From CAZHGD01 sp964531735 (GTDB lineage: Bacteria; Armatimonadota; UBA10988), in contig CAZHGD010000105.1 in NCBI GenBank assembly GCA_964531735.1, forward strand, positions 1 through 25,905: a DNA stretch of 25,905 bases, written 5' to 3'. The notes beneath the pieces were generated by a model. That model ran no database searches. It was not told the origin of the DNA and was given only the letters and a program-made list of their open reading frames with translations. Both the position numbers and the translations under genes were made by a program. This document shows positions 6,801 to 13,746 of the stretch, piece by piece (position 1 is the first letter of the stretch; each line of letters begins with the position of its first letter).

Positions 6801-9658
6801 GCCGGCAGTACCTGATGGTGCGCAACCTGCTCCCCGGCGACTCGTTCGAGGCCGTGGCGCCGCTGGGTGACCGCAAGGCCGGTCAGCCCGAGACGGTCGA
6901 ACTGACCTCGGCGGCCCTGTTGCAGTTCGACTACCGGCTGCCGCCCGAGACCAAGGTCAACCTCTATCTGACGCTCAACGGGAGCCGTCTGGTGGTGCCG
7001 CTGACCGGTATCCAGGATGACAGCCCGGTGATGCCCGTGCTGGCGCGCCCGGACAAGATCGTGGCCGACGGCGCCTGGCACAACCTGCGCCTGCCGCTGG
7101 GCGCGGCCCTGCGGCGCCGGTTCGGCAAGTCGCCGGTCATGCTGTCCGATGTGCGCTTCGGCAACTTGCAGGAGGGCTATCTGCTGGCCGGCTTCGGCGG
7201 CAATCCGCGCGGCGCCTGGTACGCCATCGACCAGTTGGCCATTGTGCCCGAGACCATCAAGGACAAGCCGCTCAACCCGACGCTGACGCTCATTCCGCGC
7301 CTGGGAGGCACCGTACCGTCGGTCAAGACGGTGCGGCTGGCCCTCGACCAGAATCCCGGCACGCTGCCCACGGCGCCGGCAACGGCGCCGCTCAAGCCGC
7401 CCGCGGGCGGTCTCTGGTACCTGCACGCGCAGGGCCAGTTGGAGGACGGCTCGCTGACCAACGTGGCGCATCAGCCGGTGCTGGTGTCCGACGCGGCGCC
7501 GCCGCTCAAGCTCGCCACCGAGGACCCGGTCTGGGACGGCGGGCCGATTGCCCTGGCATTGGGTGACCAGGCGCCGGTCGACCTGACCTTCACCGTGGCC
7601 GACAAGCCGCTGACCTGGGCGCAGGCGGTCAAGGTGGACGCCGAGCAGCGCCGCCTGCTGCTCGACGCCACGGCGGCGCACCTGGTCTTCGCCGACGCCG
7701 CGGTGGTGCCGATGAAGGTCGCGGCCACCTTCGCCACCGGGCAGAAGACCGAGTTGGCCTTCCAGCGCGTCTACAGCCGCACGGCCGACCATCTGGCACC
7801 ACTGCCGCCGGTGGTCGCCGGCGCTGGGTTGCAGTTGACCGCGGAGCAGGGCACCAGCCCGTACGCCGCCACGCAACCAGCGCAGACCGCGCTCTCGGTC
7901 GAGGCCGACGGCCCGCTGGGCGAGCAGTCGCGCAGCACGCACATCGTCAGCCTGGTGCCCGCGGGCAGCATGGGCGTGACGCTGTGCAGCGGCGACTTCA
8001 ACATCGGCCGGCAGCCGCTGCTGCTGTTCGACTACAAGATGCCGCCGCCGCTGCGGGCCGACTTCGCCCTCTACTTCCCCAGCGACTACTACAGCATCCT
8101 GTTCACCGACCAGTCGGGCGCCTACCTGCCCATTGGCTCGGTGGCCAATCCGCAGCGCGACCGGACCTGGCATCGCGGTCTGTTCGACCTGCAGAAGGCC
8201 GTCGCCGCCGCGTCCGAGTTCGAGCCGGGCATGTACCATCTGCGGCAACTGAGTCTGGCCGACCACGGCTACTCGGGCGCCGCGCCGGGCGCCGGCTGGT
8301 GGCTCGGCGACACGCGGCTGGTGCCGCAAGTCAGTGGCCGCAACGGTGTCAAGCTGAGCTGGACCGCCGAAGATGCCGGCGGTATCGCCAAGTACCGCTA
8401 TGGCCTGAGCGCCGACGAGAAGGCGGCCCCGACCACCGAACTGGCCGGCACGGTGACCGCTCTGGAGCTGAAGCCGACCCAAGACGGGCTGCAGTGGTTC
8501 AGCCTGCAGGCGTGCGACGCGGCCGGGAACTGGAGCCGCGTAACGCGCGTGGCGCTGCTGGTGCGCAACACGCCGCCGGCCATTGGCGCACCGACGCCGG
8601 CGCCCGGCCCGCTGGGCAGTTCCACGCTCAGCTTCGCCATCGGCGGCGGCAGCGGCGCGGAGGCCGATCCCGAGACACTGCGGCTCACCGTCGGCCAGCA
8701 GACCGTGCCGGTGGGTCCCGGCGAGGTCGACTACGTGCCCGGCGGTGGCAAGCTGAGCTGGTACTGGTCCTGGGCAACGAAGCTGTTCGGCGGCCGCGTG
8801 GCCGACGGCACCGCGCTCAAGATGACCGTCACCGGCAAGGACCTGGCCGGCAACGAGCTGGCCCCGGCCGCCTGGAACTACACCGTCAACTTCGCGGCGG
8901 ACAAGCAAGCGCCGATCGCGCCGGACCTGACCTTGCCGCAGCAGCCGCTGGCGCGGGCCACCTCGTGCACGCACGGTCTGGGCCACCTCGGCTATACCGC
9001 TTCGGGCTACCGTTCGGCGCGGCGCCGCGTGCTCGATCCCGAACGCAACGACTTCGCCTGCCAGGCCACCACCGGTGGCAGCGGCATCCCGCTCTGGCTC
9101 GGCGCGGTCGAGCTGGCCAAGACGCCGTACCTGAGCTTCGACTACAAGTTCACGCCCGGCGTCGTGGCCCACCTGCTGTGCTACATCAACGGCGCGTACT
9201 ACGCGGTTGCGCTCAACGGCCGCTCGCGCAGCTACACGCAGATCGGCGAGGCGCCCATCGCCGCCGATGGCCAGTGGCACACCGCGCTGGTGGATATCTT
9301 CAGCATCGCCCGCGCCGCGCTGAAGACCGATGCGCTGACGCTGCACTACGTGTTCATCGACGAGTACGGCAGCAACGGCGGCGTGAGCTATCTGGTGGAC
9401 AACGTCGCCGTGTTCGGCCCCATGCCGAAGGCCAACCTTCAGGCCACCTGGGTCAACTACGACGCGTCCGGCATCCAGGGCGCGGCGGTCAGCCTGACGC
9501 CCGGCCTCAACGGCCCAGCGCCCGACGCCGTGGTGGCCGACCAGACCAGTGCGACGCTACAGGCGCCGGCGCCCGGCGTGTACCTGCTGCAGGTGCGCTC
9601 GAAGGACGGCGCCGGCAACCTCGGGGCGGCGGCGCGACGGGTGATCGTGGCGCAGTAG
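3842..9658 (+). CDS. Giant secreted protein of repeated beta-sandwich (LamG/3-keto-disaccharide-hydrolase-like and CBM-like) modules
   Basis: A 1938-residue protein with an N-terminal signal peptide (hydrophobic residues 5-20, Ala-rich cleavage region). The N-terminal half holds several concanavalin/LamG-like sandwiches of the DUF1080 kind, at roughly 40-150, 155-350, 370-530 and 540-720. They are recognisable by strands such as WYRFGVRLRGGRIQCLLDGD and GPVGLWAMGTGAETLFDDV. Another module starts near 735 (QGNWEITNRF). The C-terminal half repeats a second module three times, at about 1000-1140, 1375-1500 and 1740-1865. Each has a LxFDYKxPP-like strand, a W-H-x-x-x-(L/F/V)-D/P step, and a closing D-x-x-x-x-x-P strand. 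Ig-like domains ending in DAAGNW or DGAGNL lie between and after these. I see no catalytic signature. GGAGG lies 11 bases before the ATG. It is probably a cell-surface or exported glycan-binding or structural protein. Exact domain borders are by eye. Confidence 0.85.
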   Translation: MKHWPWAVVVPLVAVAAVCAAEAPPLPPETAALHATPDAQYDLAVQVTGDERATLFFALQDATHGYRLTLNAEAAELARLGTPATLVARGERPYAATGKHTVIFRRREVNVYVIVDGRLVLSATDGVYSGGAAAVAKADAARVKVPDGGYQSVEDIFFHDDFMRTKDQQQLGVWRHVSGKWRFYSVLETNERADPRLSVNPFSLGLDSDGKTPAVVVTGYPFWCDYEYGASLRSRGRGWAGLVFAQRAADDYYLLRADLREQRLEPRRIELVRQKGTETVVLDSGAALLSADQWYRFGVRLRGGRIQCLLDGDVIFDRVDPEAAGGPVGLWAMGTGAETLFDDVHCETNLQWPMDRVASLQAPTVDSQGNWSLPATSAQRIGNDPGPRALHCSGGDDAWYAFGDAAGKGFRLDATVQAEQAGQVSLVFGHQSADNSWRVTWDSAQQKLSLARVVEGRLKPLGSVTDRLEPGQPHTVSLDLITEGRVQVRRDGMLRLRAAVKEAPVGRIGVGCRGTGAVFSDLVLRQYVPVDTEVPVDNNAFAADPFMLHWASSLADWFPVGEAAKDALKQQVYWHKGDFYNAFRLDLPAADNAAVLLCATEERWLPPSNEAVAATVHRLLAVPDKQYAGDGYALHIVKGDGPTRLYLLRQGVRVKDGTLPDGTDKIAIGHDGGVTWVEAGGKDVLVYHDHQPLTGPRVALRVKGNDVLFNVRCRREGIIDEVFEQAPVRWVQQGNWEITNRFSCTPTWSHMTALERGGLGALFHKDAFPGNVTVEYYAGMRMQTGYAMIYPRPGDFNCTFGAKPFDLGSGVSLLPGAWDSDWSSVWTRFVNGNKVIAETDRPLVPRTREDGGQRYIPVPYISAGRDVHGAWYYVKSRCVNGLLEGYFDNVKVLSTAAPKLTGDRVAVWTQENQIVVARVRLTYQHRQIPKRLLDGEPAAPLADESAAALITCAEAPGIAFNFDASLGGWSTRDRYRNVDLERGTDGGRQYLMVRNLLPGDSFEAVAPLGDRKAGQPETVELTSAALLQFDYRLPPETKVNLYLTLNGSRLVVPLTGIQDDSPVMPVLARPDKIVADGAWHNLRLPLGAALRRRFGKSPVMLSDVRFGNLQEGYLLAGFGGNPRGAWYAIDQLAIVPETIKDKPLNPTLTLIPRLGGTVPSVKTVRLALDQNPGTLPTAPATAPLKPPAGGLWYLHAQGQLEDGSLTNVAHQPVLVSDAAPPLKLATEDPVWDGGPIALALGDQAPVDLTFTVADKPLTWAQAVKVDAEQRRLLLDATAAHLVFADAAVVPMKVAATFATGQKTELAFQRVYSRTADHLAPLPPVVAGAGLQLTAEQGTSPYAATQPAQTALSVEADGPLGEQSRSTHIVSLVPAGSMGVTLCSGDFNIGRQPLLLFDYKMPPPLRADFALYFPSDYYSILFTDQSGAYLPIGSVANPQRDRTWHRGLFDLQKAVAAASEFEPGMYHLRQLSLADHGYSGAAPGAGWWLGDTRLVPQVSGRNGVKLSWTAEDAGGIAKYRYGLSADEKAAPTTELAGTVTALELKPTQDGLQWFSLQACDAAGNWSRVTRVALLVRNTPPAIGAPTPAPGPLGSSTLSFAIGGGSGAEADPETLRLTVGQQTVPVGPGEVDYVPGGGKLSWYWSWATKLFGGRVADGTALKMTVTGKDLAGNELAPAAWNYTVNFAADKQAPIAPDLTLPQQPLARATSCTHGLGHLGYTASGYRSARRRVLDPERNDFACQATTGGSGIPLWLGAVELAKTPYLSFDYKFTPGVVAHLLCYINGAYYAVALNGRSRSYTQIGEAPIAADGQWHTALVDIFSIARAALKTDALTLHYVFIDEYGSNGGVSYLVDNVAVFGPMPKANLQATWVNYDASGIQGAAVSLTPGLNGPAPDAVVADQTSATLQAPAPGVYLLQVRSKDGAGNLGAAARRVIVAQ

Positions 9659-9701
9659 CGCGCGGCAGCCGGCCGCAGACGCTGGCCGGCGACCAACTGG
9701 C

Positions 9702-9777
9702 GGGTGGCACTGGTGGCTTGCCCACCAGTGCCTTGCGAGCCGCGACCGCACTGGTGGACAAGCCACCAGTGGCACCC
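9702..9777. repeat. Inverted pair of REP-like palindromes between convergent genes
   Basis: Unit 1 (9706-9732) is a perfect hairpin: GGCACTGGTGG, loop CTTGC, CCACCAGTGCC. Unit 2 (9749-9771) is CACTGGTGG, loop ACAAG, CCACCAGTG. The two units are inverted copies of one another: 9702-9731 pairs with 9748-9777 over 30 bases with two mismatches. The region can therefore form either two small hairpins or one long arm. It lies between the stop codons of two convergent genes, the usual site of REP/BIME-type elements, and could act as a bidirectional terminator or mRNA stabiliser. No further copy was seen in the window. Confidence 0.85.
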
Positions 9778-9795
9778 ACCGGGCGCGGTGGCGCC

Positions 9796-12600
9796 CTACC
9801 ACCGGTACACGTGGACCCCGTAGGCGCGGAAGGTGTCGCTGAACCCGGCGGCCTCGGCCCGCAGGCGACGGCCTTCGAACGGCACCTCAACGGTCGCCCC
9901 GCCGGCCACGGCGAAGCGGCCGGTCACCGGCGCCGCGGCCGAGTTGGCCACCAGCAGCCAGTGCTGGCCGGCATGTTCGCAGTACAGCGCACTCAGGCTG
10001 GGGTAATCCAGGGCGTCCCTGGCCGGCCCGCTGGTCACCTGCGGCGCTGGCGGTTGCGGCACCGCGCGCTCGGTCAGCACGTCCTGCAGCTTGGCCAGCT
10101 CACCGGCCAGGTCGCAGATCTCGCGCCACCGCTCCGGCGTCTCCGTAACGCCATGGTTCTTGCCATGGCCGCCGTAGGTGTACCAGGTCACGCCCTTGGC
10201 GCCATGGATGATGGCCAGGTAGCTGGTCGCCCACAGCTCGTCGCGCGTGGGGTAGCGCGGCCAGCCCCACCCCTCGAAATGCTGCAGGATGGCCCAGATC
10301 GCCTTCCGCCTGGTGCCGGCGCGTTGCAGGTCGGCGGCGATGGTGCGCATGTCGGTGATCACGCGCGGCACCTGTTTCGGACTGTCGCCGTGGATCGGGT
10401 AGATCTCCGGCAGGAAGGCGTCGGTGGCGCCGACGAAGGCGGCGTAGCGCGAGCGCGCCGCATCGCCCACACCGTCGGCCTGGACCGTCGGGTGGGCCGG
10501 GTCGACATCGGCAATCGCCGCGGTCACCTCGGCCAGATCGGCGGCCGAGACGTGGCTGGCGGTGTCGTCGGCCAGGTACCAGGACAGCAGCGCCGGCTGC
10601 GACTCCTCGCGCACGACATCACCCAGCACGCGGGAGACGTCGGTGCAGTTGGCACCGGCGCCCGAGGCCACGAACAGCTTGATGCCGTGGCGCTGCGCCG
10701 CGGCGTAGAACTCGGCGAAGTCCGGACCGCGGCCGCTGTTGTAGGTATGGGCGAAGTTGAACCCCGCGGCGCGCAGGTCGGCGAAGGCGCGGTCGAAGCT
10801 GTTCTGGTTGAACGGCTTCTTCCACACGGCGTAGAGGCCGATGGGGAAGAACGGTCGCCCATCGACCAGCGTCACGCCGTCGTCGCGAATGGTCACCACA
10901 TTCGTGGTCAGCGGCGGCTTGACCAGGATGAACCACTGCCGCGCCAGCCGGTTCCCGGCGGTGTCGGTGGCGGTCACCGCGAGGCGGTGGACGTTGGGCC
11001 GCTCGTCGGGCCGCGCCGGCCGCGGGCCCTCGAAGGCCACCTCGGCGACGTCCACGTACTGGCCGCCGAACAAGTTCGGGCTGTCGAAGCCGACGACGAT
11101 CTGCGCTTGCCAGGCGCCCGGCGGCGCGGTGGCCTCCACCTGCACCTGATGCCAATCGGTGGCGGCGGCGCCCAGCTTGAGTGGCGTCGGCGGACCGGCC
11201 GCCTCGCCGCCGCGGCCGAGCCAGGCCACCTGGCCGGCGACGCCGACGGCGATGGAGTGCCGTGTCCAGAACGAGACCCGGTAGCGCTCGCCGGCGGTGA
11301 CCGGTATCAGGGGCGAGCGGAGCGTGAACGAGGTATCCACCTCGGGCGCGGTGCGCGTGACGTGGAACCACGGCAGGCTGGTCGGGCTGCGCCGAGCCTC
11401 GCGGGTGATGGTGAGGGCGCGCTGGTAGTTGTCCACCGTCCAGAACACCGGGTCGGCCTCGGTCTCCGACGGGGTGAGCGGGCTGGTCGGCCGGAAGGTG
11501 CACCGGTCACCTTCGCGCGCCGTCTGGGCGGTGACGTCGCGGCCGTCGAGGGCCACCCTCAGGCTGTCGGGCACGATGCCGCTGGGATCACGGAGCACAA
11601 ACGAGATGGGCGCCGCCGCGTCGGCCGTCCGCGTCGCGCTGCGGTCGCTCAGGACCGGTGCGGCCGTGTCCAGCCCGGCCCACGGACCGTCGGTCGCGGC
11701 GCCGAGCGACACCTGCTGCACCACGGGCGTGGTCTGCCCATCGGCCGAGGTCAGCCGTAGCTCGTAGCGCAGCCAGGCCGACGTGGCCACGGCCGCCGGC
11801 AGCGCCGCTGGAGCCCCATAGCTCGAGCCCGGCGTGCCGTCGGGACCGACGAAGGCGGACCAGGTGCCCGGCCAGCCGCGGACATCGGGCGCCCCGGCCA
11901 CGCGCAGTTGCAGGCTGGTACCCGCCGGTCGCGTGGCCTGCCAGCGCACCGGGCCGGGCGCGCCGGCTCGCAACGGGCGCGACAGGACCGTGCCGGCGCG
12001 CTCGTAGCCGGCCGTCTGCCGCTCCTCGTAGCGCACGTGGTCGAGGGCCAGGAACTGGCCCGGGCCGAGGTTCGGTTGGTCGAAGCCGAAGCGGATGACC
12101 AGTCCCGCGGCGCCCGGCGGCACCTCGCCGGTCAGTTCGACCGTCTGCCAGGCGTCGGTGGCCTGGCCGTAGGCGAAGGGCGTGGCGGCCACCTCGCGGC
12201 CGCCGGCATCGAGCCACTGCAACTCGCTCAGGTAATGGCCCTGATGACCTTCGGGCTGGGTCACCGAGAGCGCCGCGCGCCAGTGGAAGCGGAACCGCCA
12301 GACGGCGCCGGCGTTGACGGCGAGTTTCGGCGAGGCGAGTTCGAACGCGGTGTCGCCGGTGGCCTGCTGGTTGGCCACGCGCAGGCCGCCGCCCGTCTGG
12401 CGCTCGAGTTGGAGCTTGTTCTCGTAGTTCTCGAAGCGCCAGCGGAGCGGCTCCTGGTCGAACCGCTCGTGGCACCGCTCCGACCAGAGCCGCCCCAGAC
12501 GGAGTTCGCCGCCCAGCGCCTCCACACCGTCGCCGCGACAGTAGCAGGCGGGCTCACCCGCCAGCAGCACACTCAGCACGATCGCTGACACCGCCCACAT
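9796..12600 (-). CDS. Secreted glycosidase-like protein: two CBM-like sandwiches and a C-terminal TIM barrel
   Basis: A 934-residue protein with a signal peptide at residues 1-20. AGGAGG (12608-12613 on the complement) lies seven bases before the ATG. Two related galactose-binding-like sandwiches occur near 45-195 and 385-535. Both run from WRFENY or WTVDNYQ to a closing FGFDQPNLGPGQFLALD or GFDSPNLFGGQYVDV strand, so the module was duplicated. Ig-like segments lie between and after them. From about 585 the sequence becomes a clan GH-A-like TIM barrel, with FPIGLYAVW, FNFAHTYNSG, WYLADD (674-679), FLPEIYPIHG, AIWAILQHF and GAKGVTWYTYGG, and it ends in a small beta domain. In related barrels the strand-4 motif usually reads A-D-E. 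Here Asp679 stands at the Glu position, so glycosidase activity is uncertain. It is likely co-transcribed with the isomerase-like gene 30 bases upstream. Confidence 0.8.
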   Translation of the reverse strand: MWAVSAIVLSVLLAGEPACYCRGDGVEALGGELRLGRLWSERCHERFDQEPLRWRFENYENKLQLERQTGGGLRVANQQATGDTAFELASPKLAVNAGAVWRFRFHWRAALSVTQPEGHQGHYLSELQWLDAGGREVAATPFAYGQATDAWQTVELTGEVPPGAAGLVIRFGFDQPNLGPGQFLALDHVRYEERQTAGYERAGTVLSRPLRAGAPGPVRWQATRPAGTSLQLRVAGAPDVRGWPGTWSAFVGPDGTPGSSYGAPAALPAAVATSAWLRYELRLTSADGQTTPVVQQVSLGAATDGPWAGLDTAAPVLSDRSATRTADAAAPISFVLRDPSGIVPDSLRVALDGRDVTAQTAREGDRCTFRPTSPLTPSETEADPVFWTVDNYQRALTITREARRSPTSLPWFHVTRTAPEVDTSFTLRSPLIPVTAGERYRVSFWTRHSIAVGVAGQVAWLGRGGEAAGPPTPLKLGAAATDWHQVQVEATAPPGAWQAQIVVGFDSPNLFGGQYVDVAEVAFEGPRPARPDERPNVHRLAVTATDTAGNRLARQWFILVKPPLTTNVVTIRDDGVTLVDGRPFFPIGLYAVWKKPFNQNSFDRAFADLRAAGFNFAHTYNSGRGPDFAEFYAAAQRHGIKLFVASGAGANCTDVSRVLGDVVREESQPALLSWYLADDTASHVSAADLAEVTAAIADVDPAHPTVQADGVGDAARSRYAAFVGATDAFLPEIYPIHGDSPKQVPRVITDMRTIAADLQRAGTRRKAIWAILQHFEGWGWPRYPTRDELWATSYLAIIHGAKGVTWYTYGGHGKNHGVTETPERWREICDLAGELAKLQDVLTERAVPQPPAPQVTSGPARDALDYPSLSALYCEHAGQHWLLVANSAAAPVTGRFAVAGGATVEVPFEGRRLRAEAAGFSDTFRAYGVHVYRW

Positions 12601-12630
12601 GAGCCCGCCTCCTGCCGCGTCTTGAGACTA

Positions 12631-13488
12631 TCAGGCCATGCAGGCCCGCTTGATCTCCTCGAGCATGGCCTTGGCCGCCAGAATGTCGGCCGTCTGCTTC
12701 TCGCCGCTGATCTCGCGTTCGATGGTCAGCGGGCCGCGGTAGCCCAGCCGGTAGAGTGCCGGGATGAGCGCGCGGATGTTGACGTCGCCCTCACCCAGCG
12801 CGTACTCCTCACCCAGGCCCTGGCCCGGCTTCGGCGCCTTGCCGTCCTTGCAGTGCGTGTTGAACACGTACGGGGCCACCAGGTCGACCACCTCCATCGG
12901 CACGCTCTTGCCGTAGAGCAGCAGGTTGGCCGGGTCGAGGTTGATGCCGACGTGCGGCGCGCGGTCGATGTCCTGGATCGCCCGCACCAGCGTCTGCGCG
13001 GTCTCCTGACCGGTCTCGAACGCGAACGTCTGGCCGTTCTCGATGCAGTAGTCGACCAACTCGCGCATGGTCTCGATGAACGGCTGGTAGTTGGCGTCCT
13101 CGGGATCCTCGGGGATGAACCCGACGTGGCTGGTCACCGCGTCGATGCCGACCTCGCGTGCCCAGTTGCTGACGCGGCAGGCCTGCACCACGCGGGCACC
13201 GCGACGATCGGGCGGCACCAGACCGATGGTGCGCGGACCACCGAAGTTGTTCCAGATGTGGCCACTCCACATGATGAAGGTCGAGGTCACGGTGATCCCG
13301 GTCTCGGCCATCGCGGCCATGAAGCGCTCGTTGTTCGCCTTGGCTTCGGGGCCACGCAGGTAGTTCTCGGGCGGGCCGCCGAGCTGGCAGGTGGTGAAGC
13401 CGAGCTCCTTGACCTTGCCGAACAACTCGAACGGGTCGCCGTGCAGACCCATCATGACACCGAGAGCCAGTGGCTCGACTGTGGGCAT
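12631..13488 (-). CDS. Sugar phosphate isomerase/epimerase-like TIM barrel (AP endonuclease 2 superfamily)
   Basis: A 285-residue protein with the xylose-isomerase-like fold. The expected metal ligands lie at the ends of successive strands: Glu158 (FAFETG), Asp185 (INLDPANLL), His212 (THCKD) and Glu257 (TIERE). A conserved histidine, His121 (SHVGF), is also present. The NLDPAN motif and the HCKD motif are typical of IolE/IolI and related epimerases, which act on keto sugars or inosose in the cytoplasm. No signal peptide is present. The start is ATG, with GGGAGA about seven bases upstream. The gene is followed by the glycosidase-like gene, so a role in handling a sugar released outside the cell is plausible but inferred. 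The substrate cannot be named. It may be the fifth gene of the operon that begins at 21741. Confidence 0.88.
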   Translation of the reverse strand: MPTVEPLALGVMMGLHGDPFELFGKVKELGFTTCQLGGPPENYLRGPEAKANNERFMAAMAETGITVTSTFIMWSGHIWNNFGGPRTIGLVPPDRRGARVVQACRVSNWAREVGIDAVTSHVGFIPEDPEDANYQPFIETMRELVDYCIENGQTFAFETGQETAQTLVRAIQDIDRAPHVGINLDPANLLLYGKSVPMEVVDLVAPYVFNTHCKDGKAPKPGQGLGEEYALGEGDVNIRALIPALYRLGYRGPLTIEREISGEKQTADILAAKAMLEEIKRACMA

Positions 13489-13527
13489 TCGTCCGTCTCC
13501 CGGCCGCCCGCCTTCGCGGTGCGGCGC

Positions 13528-13746
13528 CTAACGTTGTCCGGAGCTCGGCTGCGTCGGGTTAGCCGGCGCGGCCGGCTTGCCCTGGCTCTTCCGCTTCTCC
13601 GCCGCCTTGCGGCGGATCTCCGCCAGATCCGCTGGGGGCGACTCGATGTCCTCGCCCCACTTGTCGTTCTTGCTGCACCCTCCGGTGGTCAGCAGCAGCG
13701 GCAGAGCCAGCAGCAGCGCGGCCAGAAACCGTCGCACCCGTCTCAT
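13528..13746 (-). CDS. Small lipoprotein
   Basis: A 72-residue protein that starts MRRVRRFL, continues with a hydrophobic stretch and has a lipobox LTTGGC ending at Cys24. It should be processed by signal peptidase II and anchored in a membrane. The mature part is only about 49 residues, with a charged helix (ADLAEIRRKAAEKRKS) and a Pro/Ala/Gln-rich tail. I do not recognise a family. The frame is open further upstream to 13914, but the lipoprotein signal sets the start at 13746. The ATG overlaps the TGA of the cytochrome gene in an ATGA junction, so the two are translationally coupled and it probably works with the cytochrome in the envelope. Confidence 0.8.
   Translation of the reverse strand: MRRVRRFLAALLLALPLLLTTGGCSKNDKWGEDIESPPADLAEIRRKAAEKRKSQGKPAAPANPTQPSSGQR

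Noticed and set aside
3833..9346. A minus-strand open frame of 1837 codons opposite the giant secreted protein
   Set aside because: It has low-complexity Arg/Gln/Val/His/Gly composition, no signal peptide or domain, and no ribosome site. Such frames arise opposite GC-rich genes. The plus-strand protein has a signal peptide, modules and a ribosome binding site.
7984..11760. A plus-strand open frame of 1258 codons that spans the convergent intergenic region
   Set aside because: It overlaps the end of one clear gene in another frame and the opposite strand of the next, runs through the REP-like repeats and has Arg-rich composition.
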